Below are positions 56,486 to 64,000 of a DNA stretch of 64,000 nt, in pieces. The translations under genes and the position numbers were made by a program. The notes under the pieces were generated by a model that saw nothing but the letters and a program-made list of their open reading frames with translations, was not told where the DNA came from and made no database searches. This DNA comes from Afipia felis ATCC 53690 (GTDB taxonomy: Bacteria; Pseudomonadota; Alphaproteobacteria; Rhizobiales; Xanthobacteraceae): contig NZ_KB375270.1 in the NCBI RefSeq assembly GCF_000314735.2, forward strand, positions 1,612,001 through 1,676,000. Reading direction: 5' to 3'. Numbering within the stretch: position 1 is the first letter of the stretch; every line of letters begins with the position of its first letter.

Positions 56486-57382
56486 GTGAGTTTCACCCTC
56501 GCCCATCTATCCGATCCGCATCTCGGCCCGATGCCGCCGGCGCGGATTGCCGAACTGCTCGGCAAGCGCGCCATCGGCTACGCAAACTGGAAGCGCAGAC
56601 GTCACGCGATTCATCGTCGCGACGTGCTGGCGCAAATTCTCGCGGACATCCACGCCCAGCGCCCCGATCACATTGCGGTGACGGGCGACCTCGTCAACGT
56701 CGCGCTGCCGGCCGAATTCACGCAGGCACGCACGTGGCTTGAAGGGGTCGGCTCCCCGCAGGACGTTTCGTTGGTGCCGGGCAATCACGATGCCTACTCG
56801 CGTGCGGCGGGGGGCCAGTTCGCGCTGTCATGGGCGGATTACATGCACGGCGACGGGGAGACCGCAGTTCGCTTTCCCTACCTGCGCCGCCGCGGACCGC
56901 TCGCTCTGATCGGCCTCACCACTGCCGTGCCGAGCGCGCCGTTCATGGCAACGGGGCGGATCGGCCACACACAACTTGCAGGCCTCGACGAGATGCTGGC
57001 GCGAGTCCAGTCCGAACAACTATGCCGTGTTGTGCTCATCCACCATCCCTTGCGTTCGGCGCGTGGGCGATGGAGCGCGCGCCTGACCGACGCCGCCGCG
57101 CTGATCGATGTCCTCAAGCGTCACGGCGTCGACCTCGTGCTGCATGGCCACGACCATCGCCACGCCACCGTCTGGTTCGAAAGTCAACGCGGCCGCTTCG
57201 CATCAATCGGCGTGCCATCAGCTTCCGCCTCATCCGGCGGTCATCACCAGCCGGCGGCGTATCAGTTGATTTCAGTTGAACGCGTCGACAACGGCCACTG
57301 GAGTATCACGCGCCGCGTGCGCGGATTCGGCGGCAACGCCTCCGATGGAATCGTCGAATTGAAAAGCGAGCGGCTTCGCTAA
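56486..57382 (+). CDS. Metallophosphoesterase (calcineurin-like)
   Basis: 298 residues. Metal-ligand motifs in order: LAHLSDPHLG, TGDLVN, PGNHDA, LIHHPL and HGHDHRHATVW. Cleaves phosphodiesters; the branch (CpdA-like or lipid-linked) cannot be decided from these motifs. GTG start at 56486 follows GGAAG at 56473; a GTG at 56477 overlaps mbfA. Starts one base after the mbfA stop, so it is translationally coupled to it. Confidence 0.87.
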   Translation: MSFTLAHLSDPHLGPMPPARIAELLGKRAIGYANWKRRRHAIHRRDVLAQILADIHAQRPDHIAVTGDLVNVALPAEFTQARTWLEGVGSPQDVSLVPGNHDAYSRAAGGQFALSWADYMHGDGETAVRFPYLRRRGPLALIGLTTAVPSAPFMATGRIGHTQLAGLDEMLARVQSEQLCRVVLIHHPLRSARGRWSARLTDAAALIDVLKRHGVDLVLHGHDHRHATVWFESQRGRFASIGVPSASASSGGHHQPAAYQLISVERVDNGHWSITRRVRGFGGNASDGIVELKSERLR

Positions 57383-57384
57383 GC

Positions 57385-57954
57385 CTACATGCTCCGCAGC
57401 GCTGCGATCAGTGCGATGCCGAACAGCCCCGCCATCCCGATAACGACGCCAAGCACGAACGGCCAGAACCGGCTGGCGGGCTTCTCCGCGACAACCGCGG
57501 TGCGGGCTGGTGCGATAATATCCGCAGGCAGCGCCGAGACCAGCGCGTGATCGCGCTCGATGATCCGGCGCGCGATGTAATCAGTAATGGCATCGACCAT
57601 CACCGGCACGTCGTGCGATTCGGCGAGCACGGTGCGGCCGAATCGACTGTCCTGCACGAAACGGTAAATCCGCTTGTCGCGTCCCATCGCGACATGGGCG
57701 ATGGAATCGATCCACAGCCGCGGGGTATCGCCCTGGCTGATGCCCCGATCGAACAGATCGATGCCGGGCGGAATCTCACTGAAGAGCTGGTCGAGCGCCT
57801 CGTTGAGGATTTCGAGCCGCGCGGCTTCGGCGTCGCGCAGATCGACCACGACCCCGGTGCGGTCTGCCGCCTCGATTCGTGCCTTGTGCAGCGCCGCGCG
57901 CAGGCTTCCCACGCCGGGGTTCCTTGCCGCTCCGTCGAGACCCTGATCCGCCAT
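57385..57954 (-). CDS. Conserved membrane-anchored hypothetical protein
   Basis: 189 residues: a charged soluble N-terminal part (helical, DLRDAEAARLEILNEALDQLF) and one C-terminal membrane helix (FWPFVLGVVIGMAGLFGIALIAAL). I recognise no domain. GAAGGGT is well placed before the chosen ATG (57954). Converges on the phosphoesterase gene, 2 bases apart. Confidence 0.6.
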   Translation of the reverse strand: MADQGLDGAARNPGVGSLRAALHKARIEAADRTGVVVDLRDAEAARLEILNEALDQLFSEIPPGIDLFDRGISQGDTPRLWIDSIAHVAMGRDKRIYRFVQDSRFGRTVLAESHDVPVMVDAITDYIARRIIERDHALVSALPADIIAPARTAVVAEKPASRFWPFVLGVVIGMAGLFGIALIAALRSM

Positions 57955-58070
57955 GCGGTTACCCTTCACCATCCGAGAGGTTAACCTAGCAGTAACCAAA
58001 ACGGCCCGCTACAGCCTTGAAAAACCATCCCCTCGGCGATTGTTTCCCTCCTCCGGGGGCGTCCCAAAAG

Positions 58071-58099
58071 AAAAAGCCCCGCCTTTTGAGGGGCGGGGC
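58071..58099 (-). terminator. Terminator of the DUF4170 gene
   Basis: GCCCCGCC-(8 bases)-GGCGGGGC, with AAAAA at the left; read on the minus strand the stem is followed by TTTTT, so it ends the DUF4170 transcript. Confidence 0.85.
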
Positions 58100-58146
58100 C
58101 AGTAGAGAGTTCGACGCAAGATTGCGCCTCACCCTGGGAAAGATGT

Positions 58147-58353
58147 TTACGCGCTCACGCGCTGCGGCTCCTCTACGATGGAAAAGCGCACGCTGCCGCG
58201 ATGGCGATTTTCCTCCGACACCGCGCGCCAGGCATCCTCGGCCTCCTTGCGGGTCTTGAACGGCCCCTGGACCTGGGCCGAACCATGCACGAGCTTGTGG
58301 AAGTTCATCGAACCGAACTCTCCACCGATCACCCAGTAACTGCTGCCACTCAT
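58147..58353 (-). CDS. DUF4170 small protein
   Basis: 68 residues with SGSSYWVIGGEFGSMNFHKL at the N-terminus and GPFKTRKEAEDAWRAVSEEN, the DUF4170 pattern of alphaproteobacteria. Function unknown. Start at 58353 rather than 58365 is preferred because the family starts with YWV soon after. It lies 38 bases downstream of nothing on this strand, separate from aceA by direction of reading. Confidence 0.75.
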   Translation of the reverse strand: MSGSSYWVIGGEFGSMNFHKLVHGSAQVQGPFKTRKEAEDAWRAVSEENRHRGSVRFSIVEEPQRVSA

Positions 58354-58391
58354 CTGAGCCTCCATTGGTCAGGTTGAAGTCGGTTCAATCG

Positions 58392-60029
58392 TCAGAACTG
58401 GTTCATGGTGTTGTGAATGCCGCCCGCCTTGAGGGCCGCTTCACCGGCAAAATATCCCTTGTGGTCGTCGCCGATGTCGGAGCCGGCCATGTTCTGGTGC
58501 TTGACGCAGGCGATGCCCTGGCGGATTTCCGCGCGCTGAACGTTTTTCACGTAGCCGAGCATGCCCTGGTCGCCGAAATAATCCTTCGAGAGGTTGTTCA
58601 TCGTCAGAGCCTCCGTGTGATAGGTCGGCAGCGTGATGAGGTGGTGGAAGACACCGGCCCGCTTCGCCGAATCCGCCTGGAACGTACGGATCAATTGATC
58701 GGCTTCGATCGCCAGCGGCGTGTCGTCGTATTCCGCCTTCATCAGCTCAGCACGGTTGTACTTGCTGACGTCCTTGCCGGCTGCCTTCCACTCGTCAAAC
58801 ACCTGCCAGCGGAAATTCAGCGTCCAGTTGAACGACGGCGAGTTGTTGTAGGCGAGCTTCGCGTTCGGGATCACCTCGCGGATGCGATCGACCATGCTCG
58901 CGACCTGCGCGATGTTCGGCCTCTCGGTCTCGATCCACAGCAGATCGGCGCCGTTCTGCAGCGAGGTGATGCAATCCAGCACGCAGCGATCCGCACCCGT
59001 GCCCGGACGGAACTGGTACAGGTTGCTCGCCAGTCGCTTCGGGCGCAGTAGCTTGCCATTGCGGCTGATGATGACGTCGCCGTTGCCGATCTTGGTGGCA
59101 TCGACTTCCTCGCAATCAAGGAAGCTGTTGTACTGGTCGCCCAGATCGCCCGGCTTGTGGCTGACCGCGATCTGCTGGGTAAGGCCGGCGCCGAGCGAGT
59201 CGGTGCGGGTGACGATAATGCCATCCTCCACGCCGAGTTCGAGGAACGCGTGGCGACAAGCGCGGATCTTCGCGAGGAAGACCTCGTGCGGCACGGTGAC
59301 CTTGCCGTCCTGATGGCCGCACTGCTTCTCGTCCGACACCTGGTTTTCGATCTGCAATGCGCAGGCGCCCGCCTCAATCATCTTCTTGGCGAGCAGGTAA
59401 GTCGCCTCAGCGTTGCCGAAGCCCGCATCGATGTCGGCGATGACCGGCACGACGTGAGTCTGGAAGTTGTCGATCTTCGCGATCGCCGCTGCTTCCCTGG
59501 CCTTATCGCCGGCCTCACGTGCCGCATCGAGCTCGCGGAAGATGTCGTTGAGTTCGCGCGAGTCGGCCTGACGCAGGAAGGTGTAGAGCTCTTCGATCAG
59601 CGCGGGCACCGAGGTCTTCTCGTGCATCGACTGATCCGGCAGCGGCCCGAATTCCGAGCGCAGCGCTGCGATCATCCAGCCCGACAGATACAGGTAGCAA
59701 CGGTCGGTCTTACCGCCGAAGTGCTTCTTGATCGAGATCAGCTTCTGCTGCGCAACAAAGCCGTGCCAGCAGCCGAGCGACCTGGTGAATTTGGTGGGGT
59801 CCGCGTCGTACGCGGCCATGTCCGCACGCATCAGGGCGGCCGTGTAGCGCGCAACATCGAGACCCGTCCTGAAACGGTTCTGCAGACGCATGCGGGCAAT
59901 GGCTTCCGCCGTGACGCCGCTCCAGGTGGGCTTGTCCTTAAGCAAGGCTTCAGCCGCCTTGATCTCGCTTTGATAGGAAGACGAACCCGGGATGGCGTGG
60001 GCGGTGATATCGCGCGTCTGATAATTCAT
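58392..60029 (-). CDS. aceA: Isocitrate lyase
   Basis: Splits isocitrate to glyoxylate and succinate, first step of the glyoxylate shunt. 545 residues: catalytic KQCGH at 235-239 (Cys237), with Gln in place of the second Lys of the usual KKCGH, IADIDAGFGNAEATYLL, and the long form with an inserted middle domain found in some proteobacteria and eukaryotes (short bacterial form about 430). Divergent from an ScfR-type regulator, with a 179-base gap holding two inverted repeats. Confidence 0.96.
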   Translation of the reverse strand: MNYQTRDITAHAIPGSSSYQSEIKAAEALLKDKPTWSGVTAEAIARMRLQNRFRTGLDVARYTAALMRADMAAYDADPTKFTRSLGCWHGFVAQQKLISIKKHFGGKTDRCYLYLSGWMIAALRSEFGPLPDQSMHEKTSVPALIEELYTFLRQADSRELNDIFRELDAAREAGDKAREAAAIAKIDNFQTHVVPVIADIDAGFGNAEATYLLAKKMIEAGACALQIENQVSDEKQCGHQDGKVTVPHEVFLAKIRACRHAFLELGVEDGIIVTRTDSLGAGLTQQIAVSHKPGDLGDQYNSFLDCEEVDATKIGNGDVIISRNGKLLRPKRLASNLYQFRPGTGADRCVLDCITSLQNGADLLWIETERPNIAQVASMVDRIREVIPNAKLAYNNSPSFNWTLNFRWQVFDEWKAAGKDVSKYNRAELMKAEYDDTPLAIEADQLIRTFQADSAKRAGVFHHLITLPTYHTEALTMNNLSKDYFGDQGMLGYVKNVQRAEIRQGIACVKHQNMAGSDIGDDHKGYFAGEAALKAGGIHNTMNQF

Positions 60030-60114
60030 TTTATTGCCTACATTTGTTACATGGCATCGCCGAAGAGGACCCTTGCATCCAACGCTACAGATCGAATATC
60101 GTCTAGATATACAG

Positions 60115-60144
60115 AAACTCGTTCGTGATGGGTTGTACGAGTTT
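60115..60144. promoter_or_regulatory. Inverted repeat A between aceA and scfR
   Basis: AAACTCGT (60115-60122) and ACGAGTTT (60137-60144) form perfect eight-base arms around 14 bases. It lies about 86 bases upstream of aceA and 64 bases upstream of scfR, adjacent to repeat B. Possible binding site of the regulator; not assigned. Confidence 0.45.
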
Positions 60145-60172
60145 TACAAGTTATAGCCGGTTAACTTGTAAA
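60143..60172. promoter_or_regulatory. Inverted repeat B, candidate ScfR operator
   Basis: TTTACAAGTTA (60143-60153) and TAACTTGTAAA (60162-60172) are perfect 11-base arms around eight bases. A further half-site, CTTGTAAC (60174-60181), follows in direct orientation, nine bases from the right arm. The TTTACAAG half is like the TTTGCAAA-type sites of RamB/PccR regulators. It is 36 bases upstream of scfR, so autoregulation and control of aceA are both plausible. Confidence 0.6.
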
Positions 60173-60208
60173 TCTTGTAACAATAAAGCGGGCGCGGAGG
60201 AGCCGGAC

Positions 60209-61666
60209 ATGCGCACCCCTACTGAGACGGGCAGAAAACTTTTCGTCGGGCCGCGCTTCCGCCGCCTGCGCAAACAGCTCAACCTGTCACAGACGCAGAT
60301 CGCCGAGGGGCTCGGCCTCTCCCCGAGCTACATCAACCTGATCGAGCGCAACCAGCGTCCGGTGACGGCGCAGATGCTGCTGCGCCTCGCCGAGACCTAC
60401 GATCTCGACCTGCGTGACCTCGCGACCTCCGACGAGGACCGCTTCTTTGCCGAACTGAATGAAATCTTTTCCGATCCGCTGTTTCGCCAGATCGATCTGC
60501 CGAAGCAGGAACTGCGCGATCTCGCCGAGCTTTGCCCCGGCGTCACTCACGCCTTGCAGCGGGTCTATGCCGCCTACACCGAAGCGCGGCGCGGCGAGAC
60601 GCTGGTCGCGGCCCAGTTCGCCGATCGCGACAAGGGCGGCGGCCACGACTATGAGGCCAATCCGATCGAGCGCGTGCGCGACCTGATCGAAGCCAACCGC
60701 AATTACTTCCCCGAACTGGAAACCGCCGCCGAGACGCTGCGCGACGAAATCGACACCGATCCGCAGGGCCTGCGCGCGGCTCTCATCAACCGGCTGCGCG
60801 AAAAACATTCGACCACGGTGCGGATCATGCCGGTGGACGTGATGCGCGAGACGCTGCGACGCTGGGATCGCCATCGCCGCCAGGTGCTGATCTCCGAGCT
60901 GGTCGACAGCGCCGGGCGCACTTTCCAGCTCGCGATGCAGCTTGGCCTTTCCGAGGCAGGCGCGCAGTTCGAGTCCATCATCAACCGCGCCGGGCCGCTC
61001 GACGACACCACGCGCAAGCTCTACCGCATCACGCTTGCGAATTACTACGCGGCGGCGGTGATGATGCCCTACCAGCCATTCCTGAGCGCCGCCGAGACGC
61101 TCGGCTACGATCTGCACGTGCTGACCCGGCGCTTCAATGCCGGTTTCGAGCAAGTCTGCCACCGCCTCACCACGCTGCAGCGGCCGAACGCACGCGGCGT
61201 GCCGTTCTTCCTGCTGCGGGTCGACAATGCGGGCAATGTCTCGAAGCGGTTTTCGTCGGGCACATTCCCGTTCTCGAAATTCGGCGGCACATGTCCGCTC
61301 TGGAACGTGCACTCCACTTTCGACACCCCGGATCGCCTGCTGCATCAGATCATCGAACTCCCGGACGGAAGCCGCTACTTCTCGATCGCGCAGACGCTGC
61401 GCCGTCCCGCCGTGCCGTGGCCGCACGTGCAGCCGCGCTTCGCCATCGGGCTCGGCTGCGAGATCCGTCATGCCTCGAAGCTCGTCTATACCGCAGGCCT
61501 CGACCTCGACCGCGCCGAGGGCACGCCGATCGGCGTCAACTGCCGCCTGTGCGAGCGGGAAAACTGCAGTCAGCGTGCCGAACCGCCACTGACGCGGACC
61601 CTCATTCTCGACGAGACCACGCGGCGCGTGTCATCGTTCTCGTTCTCGAGTGCGCGGGACATGTAA
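60209..61666 (+). CDS. Short-chain fatty acyl regulator (ScfR/RamB family)
   Basis: 485 residues: N-terminal Xre helix-turn-helix (about 15-70, LSQTQIAEGLGLSPSYINLIERNQR), a middle ImmA/IrrE-related sensor region, and a C-terminal domain with a Cys set (CRLCERENCSQR). ScfR proteins sense acyl-CoA levels (RamB, PccR, MccR) and control acetate, propionate or glyoxylate-cycle genes. Divergent from aceA. Start at 60209 (MRTPTETGRK) is chosen over a longer frame that would cross the operators. Confidence 0.9.
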   Translation: MRTPTETGRKLFVGPRFRRLRKQLNLSQTQIAEGLGLSPSYINLIERNQRPVTAQMLLRLAETYDLDLRDLATSDEDRFFAELNEIFSDPLFRQIDLPKQELRDLAELCPGVTHALQRVYAAYTEARRGETLVAAQFADRDKGGGHDYEANPIERVRDLIEANRNYFPELETAAETLRDEIDTDPQGLRAALINRLREKHSTTVRIMPVDVMRETLRRWDRHRRQVLISELVDSAGRTFQLAMQLGLSEAGAQFESIINRAGPLDDTTRKLYRITLANYYAAAVMMPYQPFLSAAETLGYDLHVLTRRFNAGFEQVCHRLTTLQRPNARGVPFFLLRVDNAGNVSKRFSSGTFPFSKFGGTCPLWNVHSTFDTPDRLLHQIIELPDGSRYFSIAQTLRRPAVPWPHVQPRFAIGLGCEIRHASKLVYTAGLDLDRAEGTPIGVNCRLCERENCSQRAEPPLTRTLILDETTRRVSSFSFSSARDM

Positions 61667-61797
61667 GTCGGGGATTACCGCAGTTCGGCTGCCGGATCAT
61701 TGCGCCTGTTGATCACGGGAGTGTGCCTTGTACGCGTCCGCTGACGCACTACATCCGGCTCGCCTGTTTCACCGCATGAATTCCCGAAAGGCCTCCC

Positions 61798-62301
61798 ATG
61801 TCATTTTACGATGGTACCGCTCCGCTGTTCACCCACGCGCTGATCGCACTCTCGAAGGTGCTCGCCAAGGGCGAAGCCTATGCGAAAGAGCAAGGCATTG
61901 CGCCCGAAGTACTGCTCAATGCGCGGCTTTATCCGAATATGTTTTCGCTGACACGGCAGATCCAGCTTGCCTGCGATTTCTCCGGCAAGGCCTGCGCCCG
62001 ACTCGCCGGAACGGAAGTCCCCTCCACGCCCGATACCGAAACCACCTTCGAACAATTACAGCAGCGCATCGCCAAGACCATCGAAGGAATCAAGTCGATT
62101 CCCGCCGCAAAGTATGAAGGCGGCGATACCCGCGACATCACTTTCGGCACCGGAGGGAACACCACCCAGACGCTGCCGGGGCAGAAATTCGTCAACCACG
62201 TCGCGCTGCCGAACTTCTTCTTCCATTGCACGACGGCCTACAACATCCTGCGCCACAACGGCGTTGTACTGGGCAAGCTGGATTTCCTCGGCGCGAACTA
62301 A
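61798..62301 (+). CDS. DUF1993 protein
   Basis: 167 residues with the DUF1993 pattern (MFSLTRQIQLACDFSGKACARLAG; NHVALPNFFFHCTTAYNILRHNGV). The fold is related to the DinB/YfiT four-helix bundle. No catalytic motif. Function unknown. Starts 131 bases after scfR, on the same strand. Confidence 0.85.
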   Translation: MSFYDGTAPLFTHALIALSKVLAKGEAYAKEQGIAPEVLLNARLYPNMFSLTRQIQLACDFSGKACARLAGTEVPSTPDTETTFEQLQQRIAKTIEGIKSIPAAKYEGGDTRDITFGTGGNTTQTLPGQKFVNHVALPNFFFHCTTAYNILRHNGVVLGKLDFLGAN

Positions 62302-62377
62302 CGCTCACGCTGACGAATTTTCAGCCCGATCAACATCGCCGTTTCTTTTCAGGTGCATCGACCACCAGGCCTTTGAA

Positions 62378-63457
62378 ATGACCTCATCGAAACTTTTCGA
62401 GCCTTACCGACTCGGTGCCATCACACTCTCCAACCGCATCGTGATGGCACCTCTCACACGCAACCGCGCCGCGAGCGGCTTCGTCCCGGGCCCGCTCGCT
62501 GCCGAATATTACGGCCAGCGCGCATCCGCGGGCTTGCTCGTCACCGAGGCCAGCCAGATTTCACAACAGGGTCAGGGCTATCAGGATACGCCCGGCATCT
62601 ATTCAAAAGACCAAATCGCCGGCTGGAAAAAGGTGACCGAGGCCGTGCACGCCAAGGGCGGCCACATCTACATCCAGATCTGGCATGTCGGCCGGATTTC
62701 TCACACCAGCCTGCAGCCCGGCAACGGTGCGCCAGTCGCGCCTTCCGCGATCCGCGCCAACAGCAAGACTTTTGTCGGCGGCCAGTTCGCCGAAGTCTCG
62801 CAACCGCGCGCGCTGGAGCTCGGCGAAATTCCCGGCTTGCTCGATACATACAAAAAAGCTGCCGTGAATGCGCTCGAGGCCAATTTCGACGGTGTGGAGA
62901 TTCACGGCGCCAACGGCTATCTGCTTGATCAGTTCGCGCGCGATGGTAGCAACAAGCGTACCGATGCCTATGGTGGGTCGATCGAAAATCGCGCACGGCT
63001 GATGCTGGAGGTCTCGCAGGCGGTGGCCGCTGAAGTGGGTGCAGATCGGACCGGCATCCGGATTTCACCCGTGACACCTGCCAATGATATTTCGGACAGC
63101 AATCCACAACCGCTGTTCGATCATATCGTCGACGGCTTGAGCGCGTTGAAGCTTGGCTACCTCCATGTCGTCGAAGGTGCGACCGGCGGCCCGCGTGACA
63201 ATGTGACTTTCGACTACGGCAGTCTGCGCAGGCGCTTCAACGGCACCTACATCGCCAACAACGGCTACGATCTGGCCCTGGCAAACAAAACACTCGCCGC
63301 CGGAAACGCCGATCTGATCGCGTTCGGCAAGGCGTTCATTTCCAACCCCGATCTGGTCGAGCGCCTGAAGGCGGGCGCGCAGTTGAACCAGTGGGATCAA
63401 GCCACTTTCTATGGCGGCGCGGCCAAGGGTTATACGGACTATCCTGCGCTGGCCTGA
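62378..63457 (+). CDS. Old Yellow Enzyme family alkene reductase
   Basis: 359 residues, FMN-dependent: NRIVMAPLTRNRA, QIWHVGRISH with substrate/FMN His, GVEIHGANGYLLDQFARDGSN, RTDAYGGSIENRARL and ISPVTPANDIS. NemA-like group, reduces activated C=C bonds or nitro and quinone compounds with NADPH. Partner genes not evident; follows DUF1993 by 76 bases. Ends with a strong terminator. Confidence 0.93.
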   Translation: MTSSKLFEPYRLGAITLSNRIVMAPLTRNRAASGFVPGPLAAEYYGQRASAGLLVTEASQISQQGQGYQDTPGIYSKDQIAGWKKVTEAVHAKGGHIYIQIWHVGRISHTSLQPGNGAPVAPSAIRANSKTFVGGQFAEVSQPRALELGEIPGLLDTYKKAAVNALEANFDGVEIHGANGYLLDQFARDGSNKRTDAYGGSIENRARLMLEVSQAVAAEVGADRTGIRISPVTPANDISDSNPQPLFDHIVDGLSALKLGYLHVVEGATGGPRDNVTFDYGSLRRRFNGTYIANNGYDLALANKTLAAGNADLIAFGKAFISNPDLVERLKAGAQLNQWDQATFYGGAAKGYTDYPALA

Positions 63458-63477
63458 GTTACGTTCAACAGAAAAAC

Positions 63478-63509
63478 AAAAAGGCCAGCGCTCAGGCGCT
63501 GGCCTTTTT
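63478..63509. terminator. Terminator after the alkene reductase gene
   Basis: AAAAAGGCCAGCGC-TCAG-GCGCTGGCCTTTTT, 14 base pairs with A and T tracts. Confidence 0.95.
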
Positions 63510-63561
63510 GTTGTCAGCTTTTTTATTTTGCCGTTCGGTCAGACCAATTGAAGCTGCTGCC

Positions 63562-63759
63562 TCAGGCGGCAGCTTCGGCCTTGGCCTTGCCGCTCAACAG
63601 CTCCCGCGCCACGCGCTCGGCTTCGCGCGCGCTGCGAAACAAACGGCCTTCCAGTGGATTGAAGCGGTGGCTTGCGGCGAAGAATCTGAATCCCGCCTTG
63701 TCCCTCACCACGATTCCCGCCGGCTCGGAACTGACTTCGATAATATAGGTGTCTGACAT
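63562..63759 (-). CDS. Small conserved hypothetical protein
   Basis: 65 residues: MSDTYIIEVSSEPAGIVVRD, then RFFAASHRFNPLEGRLFRSAREAERVARELL. AAGGACG is well placed before the ATG, and it ends in an Ala-rich tail (KAKAEAAA). I see no known domain. Converges on the alkene reductase terminator. Confidence 0.65.
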   Translation of the reverse strand: MSDTYIIEVSSEPAGIVVRDKAGFRFFAASHRFNPLEGRLFRSAREAERVARELLSGKAKAEAAA

Positions 63760-64000
63760 TTCGTCCTTGTCCGGATTACTCCGGCCCCCTGATGGCGCAC
63801 TAACGCAAGATGACTGAAAAGGTTTCAGGCGGATGAGCGTTGACACGCAGCCGTCATCGCGCAGGCCGCATCGACGGTCTGGCGCAGCGATACTCGCAGA
63901 GGCGAGAGAACATTCGGGGAGAGATGTTCGGCATTCGAAGTCATCGTTATCAGGATCAGCATGATGAAAGGCTGCCTTTCGGTTGCTTCGTGCCATAAGC
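63760..64000. other. Unassigned end of window
   Basis: 241 bases with no supported gene. There is a short CTCGC-AGAG-GCGAG hairpin near 63894-63907. A gene may start beyond the edge. Confidence 0.4.

Overview
The window is a 64 kb piece of chromosome from an alphaproteobacterium, most likely of the Bradyrhizobium/Afipia/Rhodopseudomonas group (Rhizobiales). Evidence: a cytochrome b/c1 fusion (FbcH) behind a Rieske gene, a CcrM-type GANTC methylase, a fused TrpEG with a Trp-Trp leader peptide, an MbfA ferritin-VIT protein, an ScfR-type regulator beside a long isocitrate lyase, DUF3551/DUF4170/DUF1285/DUF6111 proteins, and high-GC codon use throughout. The genus is inference; no rRNA or tRNA gene is present to fix it. 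The region looks like core chromosome: I see no insertion sequence, prophage, CRISPR array or rearranged segment.

Layout. 0-4.3 kb: start of ETF-ubiquinone oxidoreductase, a uracil-DNA glycosylase, a small membrane protein, an SDR, an MFS carrier and a GntR/FCD regulator. 4.3-7.7 kb: a small catabolic-looking module of that regulator, a divergent OxlT-like carrier and a gamma-glutamyltranspeptidase-fold amidohydrolase, with a dyad operator between them. 7.7-11.8 kb (minus): radical SAM, VOC, rnhB and a GT39-like membrane protein, headed by a good SOS box. 11.9-20.2 kb: envelope and housekeeping genes including moaB, ypfJ, ccrM, GST, mutY, a DciA-like gene and a DsbA-like oxidoreductase. 20.5-29 kb: smc, an Rsm22-like methyltransferase, lemA-htpX and a pair of ParA-like P-loop proteins. 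29-32 kb (minus): trpL-trpEG-apt with a readable transcription attenuator. 32-35.5 kb (minus): a dienelactone hydrolase-like gene and the bc1 complex. 35.7-39.7 kb: trmL-queE-queD-hemF and an outer-membrane protein made of two tandem barrels. 40-43 kb (minus): DUF1285, Nudix, DUF6111 and CCA transferase, joined by 4-base overlaps. 43.1-50 kb: a MoxR/DUF58/BatA-DUF4159/VWA-GATase operon, also joined by overlaps. 50-54.3 kb: a zinc-homeostasis block with two Zur-like palindromes, a DUF2946 protein, a ZnuD-like TonB receptor and a COG0523 GTPase. 54.3-58.4 kb: GNAT, Nudix, mbfA, a phosphoesterase and small conserved genes. 58.4-61.7 kb: aceA and its divergent ScfR-family regulator, with nested inverted repeats between. 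61.8-64 kb: DUF1993, Old Yellow Enzyme and a small hypothetical gene.

What connects the genes. The clearest regulatory readings come directly from DNA: Zur-like boxes in front of the zinc genes, a GAAC-N7-GAAC SOS box in front of the radical SAM/rnhB operon, Trp-codon attenuation of trpEG, GANTC sites around the ccrM start, a dyad between GntR and the OFA carrier, and paired inverted repeats between aceA and scfR. The least explained genes are the ParA-like pair, the double-barrel outer-membrane protein and the MoxR operon with one degenerate and one intact VWA-like motif.
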